This document shows, piece by piece, positions 53,738-62,976 of a stretch of DNA of 64,000 nt. The notes beneath the pieces were generated by a model. It ran no database searches, was not told where the DNA came from, and saw nothing but the letters and a program-made list of their open reading frames with translations. The position numbers and the translations under genes were made by a program. Source of the stretch: RH-AL1 sp965198485 (lineage in GTDB: Bacteria; Pseudomonadota; Alphaproteobacteria; Rhizobiales; Beijerinckiaceae); contig CBDAPQ010000005.1 of assembly GCA_965198485.1 (NCBI GenBank), positions 248,001 to 312,000 of the forward strand. The letters run 5' to 3'. Position 1 is the first letter of the stretch, and every line of letters starts with the position of its first letter.

Positions 53738-54750
53738 GCCGGCCCTCTTCGCAGGTAGACGACGCTACGGACCTTCTCCAGCGCGCGGGCGAGATCGAGC
53801 TCGACCTCGGCGTTGGTCAGGCGCAGCACGAGGTAGCCTGCCACGAGAAGTTCGTAATCCCGATGACGGTCGGCGCCGTAGTTGGGGTCGCGCTCGTGCT
53901 CGGCGCCGTCGAGCTCGACGACGACCTTGCCCGCCGCCCAGAGCAGGTCGACGCGCGGGGTGAAGGCGGGGCCGAGGCGCAGCGTCACCTCGTCGGCGAA
54001 AAGGCCGGCGAGGGCCGCATCGGCGGCGAGCGCAGCGCGCATGCGGCGCTCCACGGCGCTGCCTTTGGCGCCGGCCATGGGCGGCGGCGCGACGCGCGCG
54101 AGCACCGGGGCCGGGGGCGGCGCATCGACGACGAGCGCGCTGTGGAGGATACGGTCCCACGGCGGCTCCGGCGCGGGATGTTCGGGCAACAGCGCCACCG
54201 TCGCCGCGCCGCGCCGCCGGCACCATTCCATCGCGGCGATCAGCGGCGCGGCGCGTTCCGGGCGCGCCGGATCGAGCGGCACGACGAGGATGGGCGCGCC
54301 GGCCGCGCAATGGAGGGCGCTGAATTGCGTCGCGACGGCGACGCTGCGGAACAGCGGACGGCGGCCGGCCTCGGCGAGGCGGTCGGCGGCGCGGCGCCAC
54401 GACACCGGGACGAGAGATGCCGCGGCCGGCGGCGGCCAACCTGGCCAGGCGGCCAGGGCGAGGTCGGCAAGATCCTCGAGGATGCGGGCGATGGCGGCTT
54501 CCGCGCCGCCGATGCCGCCGGGCTCCAGCAGCAGGAGGCTGCGCCCATCGAGCGTGTCGCGCGAGGCCGCAGCCAGAAGCGCGTCACCGGAGAGGCCGAT
54601 GAGGGTCGCGGCCTGCCCGAAGCCGAGGATCGACAGCCGCGCGATCGCCGCCCCGACTGGGAGAGGCGAGGCATCGGCAAATGGCCGGTCGAGCGAAGCG
54701 GGATGGGGCAAGACGGATGCCCTCGCGTGATTGCGGAGGCGCCATAGCAC
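53734..54750 (-). CDS. DUF559/Vsr-like endonuclease domain protein
   Basis: A 338-residue protein. The C-terminal part (about 230-330) matches the DUF559/very-short-patch-repair-like nuclease fold of the PD-(D/E)xK superfamily: helix SAVERRMRAALA, then RVDLL (D268), KVVVELDGAEH (E279, D281, H285), DRHRDYELLVAGYLVLRLTNAEV. The N-terminal 225 residues are Ala/Leu-rich and unlike known domains, with a Rossmann-like look (ATVALLPEHP). GTG start at 54750, 21 bp after the TetR stop; stop overlaps the winged-helix gene by 4 nt. It would be the DNA-cutting part of the three-gene unit. Confidence 0.8.
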   Translation of the reverse strand: MLWRLRNHARASVLPHPASLDRPFADASPLPVGAAIARLSILGFGQAATLIGLSGDALLAAASRDTLDGRSLLLLEPGGIGGAEAAIARILEDLADLALAAWPGWPPPAAASLVPVSWRRAADRLAEAGRRPLFRSVAVATQFSALHCAAGAPILVVPLDPARPERAAPLIAAMEWCRRRGAATVALLPEHPAPEPPWDRILHSALVVDAPPPAPVLARVAPPPMAGAKGSAVERRMRAALAADAALAGLFADEVTLRLGPAFTPRVDLLWAAGKVVVELDGAEHERDPNYGADRHRDYELLVAGYLVLRLTNAEVELDLARALEKVRSVVYLRRGPA

Positions 54751-54771
54751 AACTGTGGCAGGTCGCGAACC

Positions 54772-55389
54772 CTACCGCCGCGCGCCCAGCGCCGCCATGA
54801 TCGTGGCCGCCAGCGCGTCGAGGCAGGCGTCGTCGGCGCGCTCGCCGCGCGCCACCAGGCGCCAGTACAACAGGGCGACGATCATGTCGGCGGCGGCCTC
54901 GGTGTCGCAGCTGGCGGGCAGCTCGCGGCGGATGATGGCGCGGCCGACGAGCTCGGCCAGCAGGGCGCGGCGCGGTGCCTGGATGCGCTCGCGCACCAGG
55001 CGCGCCAGCTCGGGCGAGCGCGGCATTTCGGCGTGGAGGTCGGGGAGGATGCGGCGCACCAGCGGGTGGCGCAGGTGGCGGCGCAGGTCGCGCAGTGCGG
55101 CGGCGAGGTCGGCCTCGAAGGAGCCGCGGTCGGGCAGCGGGCCGGCGGCAAGCCGCAGCGTGGCGAAACTCTCGGCGACCATCGCCGGCTTGGAGGGCCA
55201 GCGCCGGTACAGCGCCGCCTTGCCGACGCCGGCGCGCCGGGCCACCGCCTCCAGGCTGAGCGCGGCATAGCCGACGCGTGCCCATTCCTCCATGAGCGCA
55301 CGAGTGAGCGCGGTGGTGATCTCCGGCCGGTGCATCGCCGCCCCGATCGGGGCGCGGCGCGGCGCGGGAGGAAGGGCGACGTCGCTCAT
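54772..55389 (-). CDS. TetR family transcriptional regulator
   Basis: A 205-residue repressor: N-terminal helix-turn-helix (YAALSLEAVARRAGVGKAALYRRWPSKPAMVAE) and a helical ligand domain with a TetR_C-like end (LLYWRLVARGERADDACLDAL). It lies 21 bp upstream of the nuclease gene on the same strand, close enough to be its cotranscribed regulator, but its GC is high like the host's and the link is unproven. Confidence 0.9.
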   Translation of the reverse strand: MSDVALPPAPRRAPIGAAMHRPEITTALTRALMEEWARVGYAALSLEAVARRAGVGKAALYRRWPSKPAMVAESFATLRLAAGPLPDRGSFEADLAAALRDLRRHLRHPLVRRILPDLHAEMPRSPELARLVRERIQAPRRALLAELVGRAIIRRELPASCDTEAAADMIVALLYWRLVARGERADDACLDALAATIMAALGARR

Positions 55390-55455
55390 GATCGGCCTCG
55401 CGAATGCGCCCGCAGCCTCCTCAAGGAGGGCGATTCGTCAAGCCGGGCGCCGGCC

Positions 55456-56244
55456 TTATCGCAGCGGCACGCCGAGCGGCGCGGCGGCGGCGGCGAGGCG
55501 GGCCCGCCCCGCGGGCGAGACCGGCGCCACGATGTAGCCGCCGGCGGTGTCGCCGATCATCGCGGAGCTGGCGCTGTCGCGGTGCCAGCGCGCCGCCACC
55601 AGCGCGCAGAGCAGCGCGTCGAGGTCGTCCTGCAGCGGCTTGCGCGGCCTGGCGTCGGGGTCAAGCGCCTCGCACCAGGCCGCGGCCTCGGCGAAGCCGA
55701 GACGGCGGGCCTCGGCCGCCGTGGCGCGGCAGACGGCGCGCCACGCCTCCTGCCGGAAGGTTTGGCGCGCGGGGTTGTAGCGCGGGCCGCGCCCGCGGGC
55801 GACGAGGAAGGCGGGATCGAACGCCAGCAGCGCCATCGCCGGGAACACCTCCATGACGAAGCCGCCAGCGGTGGCGCCGGCCGCCGCCTCGGGATCGTCG
55901 CGGAAGCCCAGCGCCGAGAGGAAGCGCCAGATCGGGGCGCCGTCGCCGAAGAGCCCGGCCTTGCTCGTGCCGCGGAACGCCGGCTGCACGCCGCCGCCGC
56001 TCCAGCTCATCAGCGCCGCGGCGACGCGATCGGCCGGGCGCGCGCCGGCGAGGTTGGGCACGAGGGTCGGCTGGTCGATGGCCAGCAGGGTGAGGTCGGC
56101 GGCGACGCGGTGCACGAAGGCCAGAGCTCCGTCGAAGCCCGCTGGCCGCGGCGGCTCGAAGACCGCGCCGAGCGCGCAGATCGAGCCGGGGCGGCGCGGG
56201 TCGTCCGCCCAGGCGGAATCGAAGCCGACGTAACGCACGCTCAC
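55456..56244 (-). CDS. DUF429 family protein
   Basis: A 262-residue protein of the DUF429 family (predicted RNase H-like fold): VRYVGFDSAWADD near the start, LLAIDQPTLVPN, FVMEVFPAMALL, and DDLDALLCALVAARW near the end, giving the acidic residues expected of the fold. GTG start at 56244, 10 bp after the diguanylate cyclase stop. Function unknown; not obviously part of the nuclease-ATPase unit. Confidence 0.82.
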   Translation of the reverse strand: MSVRYVGFDSAWADDPRRPGSICALGAVFEPPRPAGFDGALAFVHRVAADLTLLAIDQPTLVPNLAGARPADRVAAALMSWSGGGVQPAFRGTSKAGLFGDGAPIWRFLSALGFRDDPEAAAGATAGGFVMEVFPAMALLAFDPAFLVARGRGPRYNPARQTFRQEAWRAVCRATAAEARRLGFAEAAAWCEALDPDARPRKPLQDDLDALLCALVAARWHRDSASSAMIGDTAGGYIVAPVSPAGRARLAAAAAPLGVPLR

Positions 56245-56254
56245 CGGCGCCGGC

Positions 56255-57721
56255 TCAGCCGGCCCGGCGCAGCGACCTCCGCGACCGGCCGGGCTTTCGC
56301 CCCACCGCGTCGCGCATGCTCGGCTGGAAGAGGGCGAAGCCGTCGCGGCCGGCATCCTTGGCGTGGTAGAGGGCGAGATCGGCCGCCTTGAACAGGTCGC
56401 TGGTGGTCTCGAGGCCGGGGGCGCGGGCGGCGATGCCGAGCGTCGCGCGCGTGCCGAGCATGCCGCCGGGATGATGCAGTGGCCGGCGCAGCGCCAGCAG
56501 CAGCAGCGTCGCCAGGGCGACGACGTCGCCTTCGGCGGCGTGGCCCACCACGAGCACGCCGAACTCGTCGCCGCCGATCCGCCCGACGATCCCGTGCGCG
56601 CCGGCGACGCTGGTCAGGCGCTCGGCGACCGCGAGCAGCACCTGGTCGCCGACATCGTGGCCCAGCGTGTCGTTGACGCACTTGAAGCGATCGATGTCGA
56701 CCATCATCAGCGCGACGCGCTCGCCGAATGTGGCGGCGCAGTGCATCGCCTCCTCCGTCGCGCGGGTAAAGGCGGTGCGGTTGACGAGGCCTGTCAGCCC
56801 GTCGTGAGCGGCGGTCCACTCGAGCTCGGCGTTGGCCCGCTTGCGCTCGGTGACGTCCTGCACGATGCCGACGAGCTTGGCCGGGCCTGCGCCGGTGGCG
56901 AGCCGCTCGGCGTGGACGTGCACGAAACGGCGGCGGTGGGCGGATGCCAGCGCGGCCTCGAGGTCGAGGGGCGATCCGCCGGTCTCGTCGAGGGCCGCGG
57001 CGAGACGCTCGGGCGCCTCGAAACAGGCGAGGAAGACCTGCAGGCCGGGCCGCGCGTCCGGCGGTACGCCGAGCAGGCGGCGCAGGCCGTCGCTCCAGAC
57101 CATGGCGCCGCAGGACGGCTCCAGCTCGAAGCCGCCGAGCCTGGCGAGCTGCTCGCTCTGGCTGAGGATCGCCTGCCGCGCGGCGAGCTCGATCGCCAGG
57201 CGCTCCAGGCGCTGGCGCCTGGCGTGGTGGTCGATCTGCTCGATGACGAGCGCGGCGAGGCCTTCGAGCGCGGCAAGCTCCGCTTCGCTGACGTGGCGTC
57301 CCACCCGGTCGGCGATGCAGAAGGCGCCGAGCCTCACGCCGGGCGCGATCTCGATGGCGACGCCGGCGTAGAAGCGCATCGCCGCCTCGCCCGTCACCAG
57401 GGGCGTGTCGCGGAAGCGGGGGTCGGCGGCGAGCTCGGAAATCACCAGGGGCCGGCCCTGCGCGATGGTGACGTCGCACATCGCCTGCGCGCGCGGCATG
57501 GACCCGGGCCCCAGCCCGCAGTCCGCGAAGACATGCGCCTGCGTCGCGTCGATCAGGCTGACGAAGGCGTAGGGCACGGCGAACATCGTCGCGGCGAGGT
57601 CGCAGATCTTGGAGAATTGCAGATGCGCCGGCTCGTCCAGCAGCGCCAGGTCCGCGAGACGGCGCTGCCGCTCGGCCTCATCGAGCGGGACTTCGGGCGA
57701 TGATGGCGACGCGGGCTGCAT
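56255..57721 (-). CDS. Diguanylate cyclase with GAF and PAS-like sensor domains
   Basis: A 488-residue signalling protein making cyclic di-GMP. GAF domain at about 30-165 (FAVPYAFVSLIDATQAHVFADCGL, RFYAGVAIEI), a PAS-like region with WSDGLRRLLGVPPDARPGL (about 205-300), and a GGDEF domain at the end with intact active site RIGGDEFGVLV. The inhibitory RxxD upstream of GGDEF is not evident. No EAL domain. Divergent from the aminotransferase gene. Confidence 0.93.
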   Translation of the reverse strand: MQPASPSSPEVPLDEAERQRRLADLALLDEPAHLQFSKICDLAATMFAVPYAFVSLIDATQAHVFADCGLGPGSMPRAQAMCDVTIAQGRPLVISELAADPRFRDTPLVTGEAAMRFYAGVAIEIAPGVRLGAFCIADRVGRHVSEAELAALEGLAALVIEQIDHHARRQRLERLAIELAARQAILSQSEQLARLGGFELEPSCGAMVWSDGLRRLLGVPPDARPGLQVFLACFEAPERLAAALDETGGSPLDLEAALASAHRRRFVHVHAERLATGAGPAKLVGIVQDVTERKRANAELEWTAAHDGLTGLVNRTAFTRATEEAMHCAATFGERVALMMVDIDRFKCVNDTLGHDVGDQVLLAVAERLTSVAGAHGIVGRIGGDEFGVLVVGHAAEGDVVALATLLLLALRRPLHHPGGMLGTRATLGIAARAPGLETTSDLFKAADLALYHAKDAGRDGFALFQPSMRDAVGRKPGRSRRSLRRAG

Positions 57722-57903
57722 GCGGCATTATCGGTCGAGAAGTGTGAGGAAAGAGGAAACCATTGTCGCCGATGCGGTGTGGCGACGGCAGCGCCGCCCG
57801 AGCCAAGCGGCCTGGCGCGTGCGGTGCGGCAAGACGAATTTCCTAGGGTGCCCCGCGCCGGTGCGGTATCGATGACGCTTCCGCTCACCCGCAAGCCGCA
57901 CGC

Positions 57904-59127
<1,224 letters not shown>

Positions 59128-59143
59128 GAGCCGCGAGGGAGAG

Positions 59144-59368
59144 ATGATGCTGACAATTGAACTGCCCAGCGAGATCGAGCAGCGCGTGACGGAGGCTGCG
59201 AGGCAGAGAGGGGTTAGCGCCGAAGCTCTCGCACTCGACGCCATTCTGGAACGTCTCGAGGACATTGAGGACATCGCCGCCGCTGAAGCCGCTTTGCAAA
59301 GAATAGAAGCCGGCGAAAAGACCATCCCTCTCGAAGAGATCGTCGCGAGATATGGGCTGGCGGATTGA
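59144..59368 (+). CDS. RelB/StbD-like antitoxin
   Basis: A 74-residue protein: ribbon-helix-helix-like N-terminus (MLTIELPSEIEQRVTEAARQ) for DNA binding, then an acidic helical tail (EIVARYGLAD) expected to wrap the toxin. ATG at 59144 with GGGAGAG upstream. Overlaps the toxin gene by 17 nt, the usual order antitoxin-toxin. GC lower than the adjacent aminotransferase. Confidence 0.82.
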   Translation: MMLTIELPSEIEQRVTEAARQRGVSAEALALDAILERLEDIEDIAAAEAALQRIEAGEKTIPLEEIVARYGLAD

Positions 59369-59621
59369 GCTGTCCGCCTCGGCGGAAAAGAGCCTCGGTC
59401 AGCTTGGATCCGAGCCCGCCCGGCGTGTGACCCGGTTCATGGATGAGCGCCTCGCCAATCTCGATGATCCTCGAACCCTCGGTCATGCGCTCACCGGATC
59501 TCGGCTGGGCGAACTCTGGCGCTATCGAGTGGGCGACTACCGCGTCGTCGCAAGAATCGAGGACAAGCTCCTAACAGTCCTCGTTGTGCAAATCGGGCAT
59601 CGGCGCGAAGTCTACCTGTAA
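59352..59621 (+). CDS. RelE/ParE-superfamily toxin
   Basis: An 89-residue toxin of the RelE fold: WRIELSASAEKSLGQLG opening, RTLGHALTGSRLGELWRYRVGDYRVVARIED core and VLVVQIGHRREVYL end with the conserved Arg/His/Tyr. Likely a ribosome-dependent mRNA interferase. ATG 59352 inside the antitoxin gene. Lies 73 bp before the target duplication of the transposon. Confidence 0.9.
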   Translation: MGWRIELSASAEKSLGQLGSEPARRVTRFMDERLANLDDPRTLGHALTGSRLGELWRYRVGDYRVVARIEDKLLTVLVVQIGHRREVYL

Positions 59622-59694
59622 CCGGCAGTTGCAAGGTAGGAGCCGTAACCCAAACGCGTGACCGCTGCATGGTGAAAATCAGTCGCAAGGGAAC

Positions 59695-59702
59695 GTTCGC
59701 GC
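59695..59702. repeat. Target site duplication, left
   Basis: GTTCGCGC immediately before the left terminal inverted repeat; the identical 8 bp follow the right end at 63530-63537. Eight bases is the duplication length of IS1595-family elements. Confidence 0.93.
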
Positions 59703-59727
59703 GGCAATTATCACCTTGACGTAGCAA
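59703..59727 (+). repeat. Left terminal inverted repeat of the transposon
   Basis: 25 bp, exact reverse complement of 63505-63529; similarity continues loosely for about 12 bp further (GCTAA shared). TTGACG inside it could act as an inward -35 box for the transposase, with TAGTTC 17 bp on as a poor -10. Confidence 0.95.
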
Positions 59728-59767
59728 AAGGCTAAGGGTAGTTCCGAAGGCATCGGAGCCTTCGGCC

Positions 59768-60670
59768 ATGTCTGACTTCTCGAACCCTATCTTCCACGAC
59801 GAGACTAAAGCCCGCGAGTGGCTTGAAGCACGGGTTTGGAAGAACGGCCGTTCTTGCCCGAAGTGCGGTGTCATTGATCGTTCCACCCTCATGAAGGGCA
59901 AGACGACTCGCCCTGGCCTCTACCAGTGCAATGCCTGCCGCGAGCCCTTCACGGTCACAGTGGGTACGCTGTACGAGCGTTCCAAAGTGCCGCTGCACAA
60001 GTGGCTGGCCGTCACACATCTCATGATGGCGTCTAAGAAGGGCATGTCCGCCCTACAGATCAGCCGCATGATCGGGCTGAGCTACAAGACGACTTGGTTC
60101 CTGTGTCACCGCATCCGCGAGAGCCTTCGCCCCGAAGATCGCCTTCCCGAAATGGATGGCGTGAACACGCCGGTAGAGGTGGACGAGAGCTACGTGGGCG
60201 GCAAAGCAAAGAACCGCGCCTTCCGCGAGCCCGCGCCTAAGAAGGCCGTCCTGAGCCTTATTCAGCGCGACGGCCACGTGCGCTCTTTCCACGTCGCCAA
60301 CGTCTCCGCTAAATCGGTCCGTCCGATCATCGCGAAGAACGTCGATAAGGCCAGCGTCATCATGACGGACGAGAGCCCGGTCTACTTTGGCACGAAGAAG
60401 GGCTTTGCTGCCCATCACACCGTCAACCACAGCAAGGAAGAGTATGCTCGCCTCGGCGGGTACATCCACATCAATACAGCCGAAAGCTTCTTCTCGCTCG
60501 TCAAACGCGGCGTGACCGGCTCCTACCACCACGTCTCAGAGGCGCACCTTCACAGGTATCTTTCCGAGTACGATTTCAGATGGAACACTCGCCACCTCAC
60601 CGCGCGAGCGCATGTCTCAAAGCATTGGCGGCATTGTCGGTCGCAGGCTCACTTATCGGCGGATTGGTGA
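59768..60670 (+). CDS. IS1595-family (ISXO2-like) transposase, C-terminus frameshifted
   Basis: DDE-type transposase (300 aa as read). N-terminal zinc ribbon CPKCGVIDRST and CNACREPFTV (residues about 35-65), a helix-turn-helix (MSALQISRMIGLSYKTTWFLCHRIRES), then the ISXO2 domain with Asp in VEVDESYVGGK, Asp in MTDESPVYFG and Glu in HINTAESFFSLVKRG. After DFRWNTRHLT the frame departs from the family. In the neighbouring frame ERMSQSIGGIVGRRLTYRR, the normal C-terminus, follows up to 60680. One extra base near 60600 would explain this. The catalytic core is whole. Confidence 0.9.
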   Translation: MSDFSNPIFHDETKAREWLEARVWKNGRSCPKCGVIDRSTLMKGKTTRPGLYQCNACREPFTVTVGTLYERSKVPLHKWLAVTHLMMASKKGMSALQISRMIGLSYKTTWFLCHRIRESLRPEDRLPEMDGVNTPVEVDESYVGGKAKNRAFREPAPKKAVLSLIQRDGHVRSFHVANVSAKSVRPIIAKNVDKASVIMTDESPVYFGTKKGFAAHHTVNHSKEEYARLGGYIHINTAESFFSLVKRGVTGSYHHVSEAHLHRYLSEYDFRWNTRHLTARAHVSKHWRHCRSQAHLSADW

Positions 60671-61546
60671 GACGATCTAAGATCTAACATATCACTCGCC
60701 TTCACCGACATCTCTTTCAGAGTGCTCTGATATTGATCAATGTCGATTGACACTACGAGAGCCGACTGCTCGCGTAGAGTGGCTTTGTTGAGCTGATGAA
60801 ACCTACTTAGTACAATCTTGTGTCGCCTTTTGTTTGGAAAGTTTATCCGGTTTGGCACAATTCCATCTAAATGCAGAAAGAAGTGACCTGTTTGGCCCCC
60901 GACATCTACGTCAGCACCATACACGTCAGAGAATTTCTCTAACATTTGCAGGGGTGACTTTGCATTAGAAAGATTTACCTTACTGGCGTAGATACGCCAA
61001 GATTGATGAACGTGTAATGTCAGGCCATCTCGAGCCCCCAGCAACAATATTAATAAAGTCTTTGTAAATAAACCGGGTTCGGAATGTGCGAGCGAATAGA
61101 GAAATCATAGCTGGCTGGTTTAGTCCCTGAGCAGGTCCATAATGTTGCTCGATGGACGGATTTATAACTGTTTCTTCTATGACCTTCTGTTCAAGTCCGA
61201 AGGATTTTTTGTAAATGTCTACCACATTCGGTATGATCACGATATTGTACAGATCAGACGGCAGATCTCCCGTTTCTGACATCCGCTTCAAAGCAGCTTC
61301 AGTATCGATGTTAACGATCAGGTCTGATTGTTCGTCGAGAAACTCAACAATTTTCTCTTTGGCGATCCCGCTTTCATCGAAGCGGTCAATGCCCAGCATG
61401 TCCCTAGCTTCGGAAATAATTTGCGATCGAAGCGTCTGCTCGTCCGGCAACGGCGTCGTATCGTCGACGTAGGAAAACGACAAAGCCGCCCTGGCCAATA
61501 GGCCAACGGCTGCTTTTGGATCGAGTTTCTCCAAGGCCTTAATCAT
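60649..61546 (-). pseudogene. Passenger gene 5: unknown protein, probably one frameshift
   Basis: Two overlapping frames look like one gene of about 299 codons. Frame one, from ATG 61546 (MIKALEKLDPKAAVGLLARA), runs to KDFINIVAGG and ends at 60980. Frame two takes up GARDGLTLHVHQSWRIYASKV and runs to 60649. The junction is a run of five G at about 61035; four G would give VAGARDG in a single frame. The C-part has GHFFLHLDGIVPNRINFP. No family recognised. The ATG overlaps the stop of the preceding cistron (ATGA). Lowest GC of the window (about 37 %). Confidence 0.7.
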
Positions 61547-62049
61547 GCCAGCCTCACTCCCGTGAGATCGATGATGTCGAATTCAGTTGGTTGTAGATCG
61601 GCGATTTGGAACTCAGGGCCGTAACCTGCTCGATCGGGGCGCCTGACGGTTTTGATGCGCGCAGGATCAATTCCAGCCTTTGGTATTACGTAAATAACGG
61701 GTTTCCAGATTCTCCACGATCGCGCCTGGACACTGGAGATTATATCCGCACATTGATTGTTTGAAATTTCACCTTTTGCGAGCCAATCTTTCGCCAAGCT
61801 CTTAAACTTTCTTTTATGGTCCTTTATGATTCTACTATGCTCTTCCTGCGCATTATACTCGGAGAGAAGGTCCTCATATATCTTGCGCGGATTAGAACTT
61901 GGCGCAATCATCGTACCAGCAGAAGATGGCGGTGCACTTTTTTCACTATCAAAATATTCGCAAAACCAAGCAAAATGCCTACCGCCACGATATTTGCTTG
62001 ATACCTCTACCGAGTACCAAGGGTTTGCCGAATAGAAAGCTACACTCAT
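61543..62049 (-). CDS. Passenger gene 4: unknown protein
   Basis: A 168-residue protein not recognised. N-terminus MSVAFYSANPWYSVEVSSKYRGG with aromatic residues, a charged helical middle (LLSEYNAQEEHSRIIKDHKRKFKSLAKDWL), and a C-terminus with RSWRIWKPVIYVIPKAGIDPARIKTV..GYGPEFQIADL that suggests beta strands. Overlaps the genes on both sides by 4 nt. About 35-45 % GC. Confidence 0.75.
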   Translation of the reverse strand: MSVAFYSANPWYSVEVSSKYRGGRHFAWFCEYFDSEKSAPPSSAGTMIAPSSNPRKIYEDLLSEYNAQEEHSRIIKDHKRKFKSLAKDWLAKGEISNNQCADIISSVQARSWRIWKPVIYVIPKAGIDPARIKTVRRPDRAGYGPEFQIADLQPTEFDIIDLTGVRLA

Positions 62050-62213
62050 TTCGAGACCTGGTTAGAAGCAACTTCGCCGGATCTCGCAATTCTTTGTTTT
62101 CTAATCTTCTTCTTCGGCCCGCTCTTGACAGCAGCGTCAACGGCGCGCTCGAATGCATACCAGGCCTCACGATCCTCTAACTTGCTCGGCCTAGCCTCAT
62201 CAGTGGACGACAT
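62046..62213 (-). CDS. Passenger gene 3: small basic protein
   Basis: A 55-residue protein from ATG 62213: SSTDEARPSKLEDREAWYAFERAVDAAVKS followed by a strongly basic tail (GPKKKIRKQRIARSG). It could be a nucleic-acid-binding or antitoxin-like partner, by size and charge only. Overlaps gene 2 by 14 nt and gene 4 by 4 nt. An in-frame start 19 codons upstream is possible but lies deep in gene 2. Confidence 0.65.
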   Translation of the reverse strand: MSSTDEARPSKLEDREAWYAFERAVDAAVKSGPKKKIRKQRIARSGEVASNQVSK

Positions 62214-62976
62214 GATTTGCCCCCAGAACTTCTCGCATGATTCGACTGACCGCCGACGTTTCATCTCCACGGAATTCGGTTACGGCATCTAGTCGGTTCA
62301 TCGCTTGTTGCCGAACGCGCGCGCTGATGCTGTGCCCGCTTTCAAGAAGAGCGACGATACCGCAATCTTCCTTCACCTCATGGCGCGCGCGCATGTGAAG
62401 GAATAAAGCCTCAAGAATGCGGCTGTCATTAATTCCTAGGAAAACGCCGACAGGGCGTCTTCCCGGTGCTCGCATCACGAAATCTGCAGAGAATTCAGCG
62501 ACAGCTTCACTGACGGGTGCGTTTTCCTGAAAGGATGCTTTTGTGGAGGTGGCGGCCGCCTTGAGCGCCTCGGCGGCATCCTCTCGGAATGAAGTGGCGA
62601 CGCGGTATTCCGTCATAAGCATGAAGTCGCGAATACGAAGGGAGAAGGCTACAAATCGCAGAGCAGCTGCGGGTACAGCATCTTCGTGCAAGCCGCCTAT
62701 GAAAAATTCGCGATCATCTTGCGCGACAGCGTACTCGGCAAGTAGCTCATGAAGAGCATCAGCGCGCGTTCCCGACTTGAAGTCGACGCCACTCGCAGTA
62801 AGCATAGGCAGCACCAAGCCGTCGTCTTCGATGCGAAAGCCCTCGCTAGTCTCTTTGATATAGAATCCAATCCGATCGCCATCCGCTGCGGCGAAGGCTG
62901 TGCTTACGGCAAGACCAGCCGGCACCCTGCGCACGCGCAGCTCTTGGCAAAAGGCGGCGCAGAGAAGGTCTCTCAC
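62200..62976 (-). CDS. Passenger gene 2: DUF1828-like protein
   Basis: A 258-residue protein. Residues about 30-70 (DRIGFYIKETSEGFRIEDDGLVLPMLTASGVDF) follow the DUF1828 pattern; the later part (VSEAVAEFSADFVMRAPGRRPVGVFLGIN) is where DUF1829 would lie in longer relatives. The function of these domains is unknown; they turn up in mobile and defence-rich neighbourhoods, which is general knowledge and not shown here. GTG start at 62976 overlaps the stop of gene 1 (GTGA). Confidence 0.65.
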   Translation of the reverse strand: MRDLLCAAFCQELRVRRVPAGLAVSTAFAAADGDRIGFYIKETSEGFRIEDDGLVLPMLTASGVDFKSGTRADALHELLAEYAVAQDDREFFIGGLHEDAVPAAALRFVAFSLRIRDFMLMTEYRVATSFREDAAEALKAAATSTKASFQENAPVSEAVAEFSADFVMRAPGRRPVGVFLGINDSRILEALFLHMRARHEVKEDCGIVALLESGHSISARVRQQAMNRLDAVTEFRGDETSAVSRIMREVLGANHVVH

